This document shows positions 1-7,461 of a stretch of 64,000 nt of DNA, in pieces. Source of the DNA: Flavobacteriaceae bacterium CG2_30_31_66 (GTDB lineage Bacteria > Bacteroidota > Bacteroidia > Flavobacteriales > Flavobacteriaceae). Under the pieces are notes generated by a model. It was given only the letters and a program-made list of their open reading frames with translations. It searched no databases and was not told where the DNA came from. Each line of letters opens with the position of its first letter. The first letter of the stretch is position 1. The position numbers and the translations under genes were made by a program. The stretch covers positions 1 through 64,000 of the forward strand of contig MNYM01000049.1 of the NCBI GenBank assembly GCA_001873065.1, written 5' to 3'.

Positions 1-75
1 CACGATATTGTTTTTGCGTTAATTTTGTTGGTCTGGCAAGTTGTGGTTTGATTAAAGATTAGAAAACACGATATT
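1..75 (+). CRISPR. End of a CRISPR array (type II-C geometry)
   Basis: The window opens in the last 9 nt (cacgatatt) of a repeat, followed by a 30-nt spacer at 10-39 and a complete 36-nt repeat at 40-75 that begins gttgtggtttga and ends in the same cacgatatt. A 36-nt repeat with a 30-nt spacer is the usual geometry of type II-C arrays in Bacteroidota. No further repeat copy follows to the right, so this is one terminus and the rest lies left of the window. Repeat orientation (gttgt... first) is inferred from type II convention. The associated cas1 and cas2 lie at 880-2084. Confidence 0.85.
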
Positions 76-178
76 AGTTGATGTCTTATCTTCTAATTAT
101 CAAGTATTTAAAAGTAAATATCGTGCAAAAAAATGCTTCTTTTTCAGTGCAAATGCCTGTTATTGAAGCATTTTTTTT
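76..178 (+). ncRNA. Candidate tracrRNA or array-trailer RNA
   Basis: Directly after the last repeat, the plus strand carries two pieces complementary to that repeat: ttctaat (about 92-98), followed closely by atcaa, and aatatcgtg (about 116-124). They are followed by a strong hairpin with a T-run. Anti-repeat pieces plus a terminator are what a type II tracrRNA gene looks like. However, the complementarity is broken and does not reach the first bases of the repeat, so this could equally be decayed repeat sequence and the terminator of the array transcript. Treat as a candidate only. Confidence 0.3.
127..178 (+). terminator. Hairpin terminator after the CRISPR array
   Basis: A 13-bp stem pairs 127-139 (ending atgcttc) with 165-177 (starting gaagcat), and the right arm runs into a stretch of eight T. 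The loop is long (25 nt). It would stop rightward transcription from the array or from a tracrRNA. Confidence 0.6.
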
Positions 179-193
179 ATTTCAATATTGAAG

Positions 194-213
194 GGACAAG
201 TCACGACTTATCC
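194..213. repeat. REP-like imperfect palindrome upstream of the RAYT gene
   Basis: ggacaagtcacgacttatcc is an imperfect palindrome (8 of 10 arm positions pair). It differs from the perfect palindrome at 438-457 at only a few positions and has the same ggga/tccg flanks. REP palindromes normally flank genes of REP-associated tyrosine transposases, and this one lies about 107 nt before the ATG of such a gene. The rest of 179-319 shows nothing else recognisable. Confidence 0.6.
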
Positions 214-319
214 GTACGTGTGCGTTGTTGTTAGAATATCTTTATCCAAATTCATTTATTTTGTGATATCCAAAAATGATATATCATTAAAAATAAATTT
301 ATTTAAAAAAAAATCAAAA

Positions 320-874
320 ATGAAAATTAGAAAAAGAAATCGATTGAAAGGATATGATTATTCCAGAAATAATTTATATTTTATTACAAATTGTGTTAAA
401 AATAAGGTGTGTTGTTTGGGGCGTGTTGTTGCGGTAGGGACAGGTCGCGACCTGTCCGAAAAACATCCCGAAAAACATCCCGAAAAACATCCCGAAAATC
501 CATCCGAATCAAAATATATCTGTAAATTAAATGAATTTGGTGAAGTGGTAGCAAATAAAATTCGTTGGTTATCTCATCAATATGAATATGTTGAAATTCA
601 TAATTTTGTGGTGATGCCCAATCATTTCCATTTGATTTTGGAAATTGATGCTACAAAATTGAATGATAAGCAGATAAAAATAAAATCAGTATCTAGTTTA
701 ATTGGTGCTCTAAAATCAACAGCATCTCATCAAATTCGTCAATTGGGATATGTTGATTTTGAATGGCACCGATCTTTTCATGATCATATTATACGAACGG
801 ATGAAGCGTATCAAAATATTTCAAATTACATTGATAAAAATCCAGAGAAATGGTTTGAGGATACATTTTTTTGA
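320..874 (+). CDS. REP-associated tyrosine transposase (RAYT, Y1_Tnp family)
   Basis: A 184-aa HUH-type single-strand transposase, which in this family mobilises REP palindromes. The HUH motif is visible as MPNHFHLI, and the C-terminal part has the family pattern WHRSFHDHIIR followed by the catalytic-helix tyrosine in YQNISNYIDKNPEKW. The ATG at 320 was chosen; an in-frame TTG at 188 would add unrelated residues through the upstream REP. About residues 37-62 are an insertion relative to ordinary RAYTs: GTGRDLSEKHPEKHP is encoded by a REP palindrome followed by three and a half 12-bp repeats. The frame stays open, so the gene may still be active. It sits between the CRISPR array and cas2, convergent with cas2, with only 5 nt between the two stops. 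Confidence 0.85.
   Translation: MKIRKRNRLKGYDYSRNNLYFITNCVKNKVCCLGRVVAVGTGRDLSEKHPEKHPEKHPENPSESKYICKLNEFGEVVANKIRWLSHQYEYVEIHNFVVMPNHFHLILEIDATKLNDKQIKIKSVSSLIGALKSTASHQIRQLGYVDFEWHRSFHDHIIRTDEAYQNISNYIDKNPEKWFEDTFF
438..457. repeat. Perfect 20-bp REP palindrome inside the RAYT reading frame
   Basis: ggacaggtcgcgacctgtcc is a perfect 20-bp palindrome. It is read in frame as GTGRDLS within the transposase gene. It matches the imperfect copy at 194-213 and is of the kind normally found outside RAYT genes, as their substrate. Confidence 0.85.
458..505 (+). repeat. 12-bp tandem repeat in the RAYT gene
   Basis: Three exact copies of gaaaaacatccc (458-469, 470-481, 482-493) and one degenerate copy (494-505). 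Each encodes E-K-H-P, giving EKHPEKHPEKHPENPS. The 12-bp period keeps the frame, so copy number can change without breaking the gene. Confidence 0.9.
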
Positions 875-879
875 AAACA

Positions 880-1209
880 TTAAAACAATTCCAATTGGCT
901 TGGTGGAGGTGCTTTTGGTTTTTCCATTCGTCCCCAAAAATTCATAATATTGCCATATTGCTTATCGGTAATTCTTAAAATACTCACTTTTCCTAAAGGT
1001 GGCAGTAGCATTTTGATGCGTTTTTCATGCACATCAGCACTTTCACTACTGGCACAATGTCTGGTATAAACTGAAAATTGCATCATGTCAAAACCATCTT
1101 TCAAGATATTTTTTCGAAATAAAGAGGCATTTCTTCTGTCTTTTTTGGTTTCAGTTGGCAAATCAAAAAATACGAATAACCACATAATTCGATACCCATT
1201 TAGTTCCAC
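880..1209 (-). CDS. cas2: CRISPR-associated endonuclease Cas2 (type II-C like)
   Basis: About 109 aa. Cas2 is the structural half of the Cas1-Cas2 spacer-integration complex. The ferredoxin-like fold start is visible as MWLFVFFDLPTETKKDRR, with the conserved aspartate in FFDLP, followed by FSVYTRHCASSESADVHEKR, all typical of Bacteroidota type II-C Cas2. I place the start at a GTG (1209) giving VELNGYRIMWLF, because homologous proteins begin there and the upstream in-frame extension overlaps cas1. The GTG lies inside the end of cas1 (10-nt overlap), so the two genes are translationally coupled. A start at the internal ATG of MWLF is also possible. Confidence 0.88.
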   Translation of the reverse strand: MELNGYRIMWLFVFFDLPTETKKDRRNASLFRKNILKDGFDMMQFSVYTRHCASSESADVHEKRIKMLLPPLGKVSILRITDKQYGNIMNFWGRMEKPKAPPPSQLELF

Positions 1210-2084
1210 AATGCCGGATATTTTATTTTTTTTCGCTCTCCAGTGAAACACTGTTGCAATGAACTTGCTGTTTTTTGTAACCCAACCATCAACGGACTTT
1301 TTTCGTCTTTAAAATAAACGGTTCTTGTGAGTACTTGCAACAGTGCAGCTTTCATTTCAGAGGTTAATAGTAGCTCATCATATTTATGTATCAACTCTAA
1401 AACGGCTTCATCAACTGCTGGTCTATAGGGTTCCATAATGTCATCAGCCAAAGCAAATGCATTGTATTTATTTTTGTGGTAAATACCCAACGTATTTAAC
1501 AAACCACTACCTGATAATGCCCTTGCAGTGGCTGCTCGCAAAATGGTGTATCCATAATTCAAAAAAGCATTGGGATAATCGCCATTTCGCATTCTAACGA
1601 ATTCAAAATCAAAGAGATTTTTCCAATAAAAACTGGCAGCAACTGCCTCTCTATTACTACTATCTCCACTCAAAACTTTTGAGGAATAATAGGCTAGAGG
1701 ATGTTCTTTTTTTTCTAACCGATCTAATAAAAGTCCTTGATTGGTGATTTTTTGTTGGATTACTTGTTGCCAAAGTTGTTTTTTTAATGGAGTTGTAGCT
1801 TGTATTTGCTCTTTAAAAATTTCCTGCTGAATGTAATGTCCATCCAAATTCAACAACATACTTTGAGGCATGTGTGTTGTATCGCAAAAAATTACGGCAA
1901 CATTGTTTGATACTAATTGAGAAATTGCAGGAATTGAAATATAAATTTCTTGATTTTCAATTATTATATAGCCAATATCTTCTATTGGAATTGTGCGAAT
2001 TTCTGTTTCATTTTTAATGACTAATTGATTATTTTTAGTGCTTAAAGAATATTTTTTTGAAAAAAAGAGTGTTTTCTTAATCAT
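1200..2084 (-). CDS. cas1: CRISPR-associated endonuclease Cas1 (type II-C like)
   Basis: 294 aa, full length for type II Cas1, the integrase that inserts new spacers. The expected metal-binding residues are visible: E146 in SNREAVAASFYW, H203 in LGIYHKNKYN, and E218 in ADDIMEPYRP. The sequence pattern (LKKQLWQQ, NYGYTILRAATARAL) matches Cas1 from Bacteroidota type II-C loci. In such loci cas9 normally lies directly upstream of cas1, but the 422 bp upstream here are non-coding and then gcvT follows. The adaptation pair therefore stands without an effector in this window; cas9 may lie left of the array or be lost. Confidence 0.93.
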   Translation of the reverse strand: MIKKTLFFSKKYSLSTKNNQLVIKNETEIRTIPIEDIGYIIIENQEIYISIPAISQLVSNNVAVIFCDTTHMPQSMLLNLDGHYIQQEIFKEQIQATTPLKKQLWQQVIQQKITNQGLLLDRLEKKEHPLAYYSSKVLSGDSSNREAVAASFYWKNLFDFEFVRMRNGDYPNAFLNYGYTILRAATARALSGSGLLNTLGIYHKNKYNAFALADDIMEPYRPAVDEAVLELIHKYDELLLTSEMKAALLQVLTRTVYFKDEKSPLMVGLQKTASSLQQCFTGERKKIKYPALWN

Positions 2085-2506
2085 ATTTTTTTTCTAAAAG
2101 TACAAAAATTAAATTACAAACAGTTAAAAGTCAATTATTTGAAAAAAAAGGTTTTTAATCAATTGTAATTATTCCTGCTTACAGTTTGTTAGTAATTATA
2201 TAATCGTATTTACTCTATCAAAAAATTGGTATTGTTTTTTAAGAATTTATCAAAGTAGTGTTGAGTTATAGCTAAGTAAGATTTAAAAAAAGGAAATAGC
2301 AATTTATACCATGGTTTTTACGTGACCACATCTGCTTTATAAATACGTTTGGTAGAGGTGTAATATAGATTTCAATTATTCCTTAACAGAATTGGTTTTA
2401 CCAACGATGATAGTTTATTACTTTAAAAAAAGCTAAAAATGTGGTTTCTGGAAATCATAAAAAAATCTCCAGAAACCACATTTTTTTAATTTTATAAATA
2501 GAAAGA
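2085..2506. other. Intergenic region upstream of cas1
   Basis: 422 bp between the divergent side of cas1 and the end of gcvT. I looked for cas9 remnants and for an anti-repeat to the CRISPR repeat and found neither. The only clear structure is the hairpin at 2435-2487 beyond the end of gcvT. Confidence 0.6.
2435..2487 (-). terminator. Terminator downstream of gcvT
   Basis: A perfect 17-bp stem pairs 2435-2451 (aaaaatgtggtttctgg) with 2469-2485, with a 17-nt loop. T-runs lie on both sides, so it could work in both directions, but only gcvT (minus strand) ends next to it. Confidence 0.75.
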
Positions 2507-3592
2507 TTATCCTTTATAAAAAGGAAATTTCACAACCGTTGCAGGTATGGCATTTTTTCTTATTTGAATGTTGATTTGACTGCCCAAACTAGAAAATTCA
2601 GTAGTCACATACCCCATTCCAATGCCTTTTCCAATGCTAGGGCTCATTGTCCCTGAGGTAACGATTCCAATCACATCGCCATTCGCATTTACAATATCAT
2701 ATCCATGTCTTGGAACACTTTTTTCGTTCATTTCAAAGCCTACCAATTTTCGAGTGGGTTTGTCTTCTTTTTGTTTTGCCAAGAATGTTGCATTTACAAA
2801 ATCTTTCGTGAATTTGGTAATCCAACCCAAACCAGCTTCAATGGGTGAAGTGGTATCGTCAATATCATTTCCATACAAACAATACCCCATTTCCAAACGC
2901 AAAGTGTCTCTGGCTGCCAAACCAATTGGTTTGATTCCAAAGGATTTTCCTGCTTCAAAAACACGATGCCAGATTTGTTCAACGTCACTATTTTTACAAT
3001 ATATTTCGAATCCTCCTGCACCTGTATAGCCTGTTGCAGAGATGATTACGTGATCAATTCCTGCAAAATCGCCCACTTTAAATTTATAAAAAGGAATGCT
3101 TGATAAATCGACTGAGGTCAATGATTGCATGGCTTCCACAGCTTTTGGACCTTGAATGGCTAACAATGAATACTCATCAGAAAGATTGGTTAATTTGGCA
3201 TTAAAATTTTTGTTGTATGTAGTAATCCAATTCCAATCTTTGTCAATATTAGAAGCATTTACCACTAGCATATACGTATTTTCTTTAATCCTATAGCAAA
3301 TCAAATCATCTACAATTCCACCATTTTCATTCGGAAAACAGCTGTATTGTGCATCACCAATAGCTAATTTTGAGGCATCATTAGAAGTTACTTTTTGAAT
3401 CAATGCCAACGCATGTTCTCCTTCTACCAAAAATTCCCCCATGTGACTCACATCAAAAACGCCCACAGAATTGCGAACTGTGTGATGTTCTATGGTTACG
3501 CCTTCATATTGAACAGGCATCTGAAACCCTGCAAATGGAACTATTTTTGCGCCTAAGGCTTCGTGAATGGAGTGTAATGCAATTGTTTTCAT
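2507..3592 (-). CDS. gcvT: Aminomethyltransferase, glycine cleavage system T protein
   Basis: 361 aa, the usual length. GcvT transfers the one-carbon unit of aminomethylated H protein to tetrahydrofolate, releasing ammonia, in cytosolic glycine breakdown. Family landmarks are visible: the N-terminal [13 protein letters not shown], the folate-binding region FDVSHMGEF with the conserved aspartate, [13 protein letters not shown], and [16 protein letters not shown]. It starts at an ATG (3592) and stands alone, with a strong terminator behind it; other gcv genes are not in this window. Confidence 0.95.
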   Translation of the reverse strand: MKTIALHSIHEALGAKIVPFAGFQMPVQYEGVTIEHHTVRNSVGVFDVSHMGEFLVEGEHALALIQKVTSNDASKLAIGDAQYSCFPNENGGIVDDLICYRIKENTYMLVVNASNIDKDWNWITTYNKNFNAKLTNLSDEYSLLAIQGPKAVEAMQSLTSVDLSSIPFYKFKVGDFAGIDHVIISATGYTGAGGFEIYCKNSDVEQIWHRVFEAGKSFGIKPIGLAARDTLRLEMGYCLYGNDIDDTTSPIEAGLGWITKFTKDFVNATFLAKQKEDKPTRKLVGFEMNEKSVPRHGYDIVNANGDVIGIVTSGTMSPSIGKGIGMGYVTTEFSSLGSQINIQIRKNAIPATVVKFPFYKG

Positions 3593-3723
3593 TTATTAAA
3601 TTCTTTAAATTCAAGCAAAATTATTGAAAATTACATAAAAAAGGAACATTATTAATTCAGTATTTTTCTAAAATTTGAAAGAAATTATACTATTTTTGAA
3701 AATTATCTTTAAATACATTGTTT

Positions 3724-5349
3724 ATGAAAAGTTCCAAATTCTTTTTACCCCTTTTTATTGTTCTTTCTTTCAGTAGTTTAGCACAAACTCCTACTAATTA
3801 TTTATCAAAAGAATTTCATAAAGAAAGAAGAAATTTATTGCGTTCTAAAATGCCAAAAAATTCGGCGGCTGTGGTGTTTGCCAATCCTGTAAGAAACAGG
3901 GCGAATGATGTTGATTTTATATTTCATCAAGATCCAAATTTTTATTATTTGACAGGCTACAGAGAACCAAATGCAGTTTTAGTGCTGTTTTCTGAAAATC
4001 AAACGGATGATAAAGGAAATTCATACAATGAAATTTTATATGTTCAAAAACGCGATCCTAGAGCTGAACAATGGAATGGAAAACGTTTGGGAATTGAAGG
4101 TGCTAAAACTGAATTGGGCTTTTCAGTTGCTAAAAATGGAGAAGATTTTTTAGCAGATGCCATTGATTTTAAAAAGTTTGACAAGGTTTTTATTGAAAGA
4201 TTCAATGACGATTATCGCAATTTGAGTGATGCTGCTGATGTGTTTGATTTGGTGAAAAATTTCAAGCAAAAAGCAGGCTACAATCCTGATATATTTTTAT
4301 CAAGACCGAAAGAATATTTGTACACAAATATTGCTGAAACACCTGTAGAAAGTAGTGCGAATGTAATTAACATTATTGATAGATTATCTATTCAATTTGA
4401 GGATATTAAGGATGATGAACTTATCAAACAGTTTAAGTCTGCAAAGACGAATGAAATGCGTAAAGATATCAAACAAAAAATTACGCTTGCATTAAAACCA
4501 AAGACAAATATTGATTTAACTTTTTTAGAAACAAATTTGGCAACAATGCGTGAAATTAAAACAGAAGCTGAAATAAAATTGATTACAAAAGCCGTGCGAA
4601 TTTCTGCCATTGGTCAAGTAGAGGTGATGAAAGCCATGAAACCTCATTTATCAGAAACTGAATTACAAGGAATTCATGAATTTGTGTATAAGAAATATGG
4701 GGCAGAATATGAAGGATATCCCTCAATTGTGGGCGCTGGAAATAATGGTTGCATTTTGCATTATATCGAAAACAATCAAACACAAGTAGGTAATGAATTG
4801 GTTTTAATGGATTTAGGTGCTGAATATAGAGGTTTTACTGCAGATGTAACTAGAACAATTCCTGCAAATGGGAAATTCACTCCTGAGCAAAAAGCAATTT
4901 ACGATTTGGTCTTCAATGCGCAAGAAGCTGGAATTGCATCATACACAATAGGTTCAAGCATGGCTGAACCAAGAAAAATTGCTACTAAAATTATCAATGA
5001 AGGACTTTTTAAATTGGGAATCATAAAATCTATTGATGAAAAACACAATTATTTTCCTCACGGAACTTCGCATCACATTGGTTTAGATGTTCATGACCCA
5101 GGAAATTATGTGAAATTTGAAGAAAACATGATTGTTACTATGGAACCTGGAATTTACATTCCTGAAGGAAGTCCTTGTGATAAAAAATGGTGGAGAATTG
5201 GTATCAGAATTGAAGATGATATTTTAGTAACTAAAAATGGTCCTATAAATTTATCAGCAGAAGCTCCAAGAACTACTGAAGAAATTGAAAAAATGATGGC
5301 AAAGAAATCTGTTTTGGATACTTTTACATTGCCTGATTTGGATAAATAA
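3724..5349 (+). CDS. Secreted Xaa-Pro aminopeptidase (M24B)
   Basis: 541 aa. The enzyme removes the N-terminal residue from peptides with proline in position 2. An N-terminal signal peptide (residues 1-20, ending FSSLAQ) sends it to the periplasm or outside. An AMP_N domain with YLTGYREPNAVL precedes the pita-bread catalytic domain. Dinuclear metal ligands are visible: the two Asp in LMDLGAEYRGFTADVTR, His in HGTSHHIGLDVHDPG, Glu in VTMEPGIYIPEG and Glu in GIRIEDDILV. The ATG at 3724 is preferred to the in-frame TTG two codons earlier because it starts the signal peptide. It overlaps the next gene by one base (TAATG), so the two are probably co-transcribed. Confidence 0.92.
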   Translation: MKSSKFFLPLFIVLSFSSLAQTPTNYLSKEFHKERRNLLRSKMPKNSAAVVFANPVRNRANDVDFIFHQDPNFYYLTGYREPNAVLVLFSENQTDDKGNSYNEILYVQKRDPRAEQWNGKRLGIEGAKTELGFSVAKNGEDFLADAIDFKKFDKVFIERFNDDYRNLSDAADVFDLVKNFKQKAGYNPDIFLSRPKEYLYTNIAETPVESSANVINIIDRLSIQFEDIKDDELIKQFKSAKTNEMRKDIKQKITLALKPKTNIDLTFLETNLATMREIKTEAEIKLITKAVRISAIGQVEVMKAMKPHLSETELQGIHEFVYKKYGAEYEGYPSIVGAGNNGCILHYIENNQTQVGNELVLMDLGAEYRGFTADVTRTIPANGKFTPEQKAIYDLVFNAQEAGIASYTIGSSMAEPRKIATKIINEGLFKLGIIKSIDEKHNYFPHGTSHHIGLDVHDPGNYVKFEENMIVTMEPGIYIPEGSPCDKKWWRIGIRIEDDILVTKNGPINLSAEAPRTTEEIEKMMAKKSVLDTFTLPDLDK

Positions 5350-6014
5350 TGGGAAAATCTGCCATTATTCTAGGGGCAACTGGTTTGACAGGAGAAATTT
5401 TGTTGAAGAAATTGATTGCAAATCCTTCATACGAGTCTATAAAATTATTTTCAAGAAGTCACTCAAAAATCTCGTCACCTAAAATTCTTGAGTTTATTGT
5501 TGATTTGCAAAATCTAACCAGTTTTTCTGATGATTTTACTGCTGATGAAGTGTTTTGTTGTATCGGAACAACTGCTTCAAAAACAGCGAATAAACAACAA
5601 TACAAGAACATCGATTTTGGGATTCCTGTGGTTGCATCAAAACTTTCAAAACAAAATAATATTCCAACGTTTATTGTGATTTCTTCAATGGGTGCGAATA
5701 TTTCAAGTAGCGTTTTTTATAGTAAAGTTAAAGGTGAAATGGAAACAGCTGTTTTGTTGCAGAATATTAAAAAAACCCACATTCTTAGACCTTCTTTAAT
5801 TGGAGGAGATAGAAATGAATTCAGATTTGGAGAAAAAATAGCAAAAGTAGTTATGGGATTATTAAATCCGTTGTTGGTGGGCGATTTGCAAAAGTATAAA
5901 ATGATTCATCCTGAAAAGATTGCAAATTGCATGATTACGCTTGCCAATTCTGAAAATAAGCAAGTTATTTTTAGTTCAGACGAAATAGAAAATATATCAA
6001 ATTATACTAAGTAA
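5349..6014 (+). CDS. NAD(P)H-binding Rossmann oxidoreductase
   Basis: 221 aa, a short-chain-dehydrogenase-like protein of the atypical HTATIP2/YraR-type group. The dinucleotide-binding motif is GATGLTGE near the N-terminus, followed by a basic LFSRS after the second strand, which suggests NADP. VISSMGAN and a Tyr/Lys pair in SKVKGEME occupy the active-site region. Substrate unknown. Its start codon overlaps the stop of the aminopeptidase gene, and the next gene begins directly after its stop, making a three-gene operon. Confidence 0.8.
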   Translation: MGKSAIILGATGLTGEILLKKLIANPSYESIKLFSRSHSKISSPKILEFIVDLQNLTSFSDDFTADEVFCCIGTTASKTANKQQYKNIDFGIPVVASKLSKQNNIPTFIVISSMGANISSSVFYSKVKGEMETAVLLQNIKKTHILRPSLIGGDRNEFRFGEKIAKVVMGLLNPLLVGDLQKYKMIHPEKIANCMITLANSENKQVIFSSDEIENISNYTK

Positions 6015-6236
6015 ATGAGCCAAGAACAACCCAATAATCCCCTGCATGGCGTCAAATTAGCCACCATGTTAGAGCAATTGTATTTGGAATATGGTTGGGA
6101 AACTTTGGGAAATACATTGAATTTAAAATGTTTTCAGAACAATCCAAATTTCAAATCAAGCTTAAAGTTTTTAAGAACAACACCTTGGGCGAGAGAAAAA
6201 CTAGAGAAATTTTATTTAAAAACCATGGTGAAATAA
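6015..6236 (+). CDS. VF530 family protein (DUF2132)
   Basis: 73 aa. The pattern NNPLHGVKLATMLEQLYLEYGWETLG and FLRTTPWAREKLE is that of the small VF530/DUF2132 family, which has a SAP-like, possibly DNA-binding fold; its role is not established. The ATG follows the previous stop without a gap, so it is the last gene of the three-gene operon that starts with the aminopeptidase gene. Confidence 0.85.
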   Translation: MSQEQPNNPLHGVKLATMLEQLYLEYGWETLGNTLNLKCFQNNPNFKSSLKFLRTTPWAREKLEKFYLKTMVK

Positions 6237-6321
6237 TTTTCGATTAAAGTTTTAATCAAAATAATATCGATTCATTTTAAAAATATGAATTTAGAAAATT
6301 ATTTAAAATTGAACAATTAAT

Positions 6322-7257
6322 CTAACTTTTTTTGATTTTTCTCATCATTTTTTGTTGTTGTTTGATGGTCTGCGAACTTCCATCATGACTCCAACCTGGA
6401 GCGCCAAAAGCATACATAAATTTGTGTTTCCAGTTCTTGGATTTCTTTACATCTCTCCAAATATTTTTATATTCGTGCGTTAAAATGGTTATAGGATTAT
6501 AAGAATTTGGGGGATTTGTCACTCCATATTTGATGTCAATAGTTTCATCCAACTCTTTCCAAGTGCCAAATATTCTGTCAAAAATATTTAAAAATCCACC
6601 ATGATTCTTATCCATATATTCTGAATTTTGAGCATGATGCACTTGATGCATGGTGTGCGTATTCAAAATCTTTTCAGCAAAACCCAATTTTGGAACATAC
6701 ACTGAATGCAATTGAAATTGCCACAAAGCCTCAATTCCCAGACAAACAATCAACATTTCTGGCGGAAAACCAATGGCTGTAATCCACATATAAAAAAATG
6801 GTTTGTAAAGAATCGTAAACCATCCATTTCTAACTGCGGTTCCTAAATTGAAATTGTCAGAAGAGTGATGCACAATATGAGCCGCCCAAAGAAAGCGAAC
6901 ATTGTGGTTTTGTCGGTGAAACCAATAGTAACTAAAATCATCTGCTAATTGACATAAAATCCAAATATACCAAGCATAACCAAATGATTTATAACCAAAT
7001 ATATTAGTGCGAATACCATCAATGATTGGATTAAATATTTCATAAACAAAATTAAAAAGAACAATGGCTGCTATGGTTTTGGTTAAAGGTTCTAAAATGG
7101 TGGAACCAATTCCCATAATCAAACTTGCGCCTAAATCTTTCCAATGGTATAATTTTTTGTTTTTTATAGGCTGATGATGTTTGCTGTAAGCCAATTCAAC
7201 CAAAATAAGCCCCAAAAAAAGAGGAACACCATATACTAAAGGATTTGTAAAATTCAT
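6322..7257 (-). CDS. Sterol desaturase / fatty acid hydroxylase family membrane protein
   Basis: 311 aa with several hydrophobic segments (about residues 8-24, 45-75 and 150-175). Members are integral-membrane di-iron oxygenases that hydroxylate or desaturate lipids. The histidine clusters are visible: WFHRQNH, HIVHHSSDNFN, and HTMHQVHHAQNSEYMDKNHGG. Substrate cannot be told from sequence; bacterial homologues act on fatty acids, hopanoid-like lipids or carotenoids. It is a single minus-strand gene, convergent with the operon at 3724-6236. Confidence 0.88.
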   Translation of the reverse strand: MNFTNPLVYGVPLFLGLILVELAYSKHHQPIKNKKLYHWKDLGASLIMGIGSTILEPLTKTIAAIVLFNFVYEIFNPIIDGIRTNIFGYKSFGYAWYIWILCQLADDFSYYWFHRQNHNVRFLWAAHIVHHSSDNFNLGTAVRNGWFTILYKPFFYMWITAIGFPPEMLIVCLGIEALWQFQLHSVYVPKLGFAEKILNTHTMHQVHHAQNSEYMDKNHGGFLNIFDRIFGTWKELDETIDIKYGVTNPPNSYNPITILTHEYKNIWRDVKKSKNWKHKFMYAFGAPGWSHDGSSQTIKQQQKMMRKIKKS

Positions 7258-7461
7258 TAAAAATATTCTTTTTTTAAATGTTGGCTTTTCGCTTTAAAAG
7301 GCAAAAATGACTATTTTTGAAAGGTAAAAAAAAATAAGTTTACAAAATTTTATACGTGATTTCTTTTCGTGAAAAACTGTAAACTTTGAAAGGTTTTATC
7401 GTTTAATTAAAAATATAATTGACAATTCTTTTTCAACGATTATAAATCAATCTAAAAAAAA

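Noticed and set aside
188..319. N-terminal extension of the RAYT from a TTG at 188
   Set aside because: The extension reads through a REP palindrome and is unlike family N-termini; the ATG at 320 begins the conserved part.
458..505. Short regular repeats as a possible second CRISPR array
   Set aside because: The 12-bp units are contiguous without spacers and are read in frame in the RAYT gene.
2085..2506. cas9 fragment or tracrRNA upstream of cas1
   Set aside because: No open frame, no RuvC/HNH-like translation and no sequence matching the CRISPR repeat or its complement was found.
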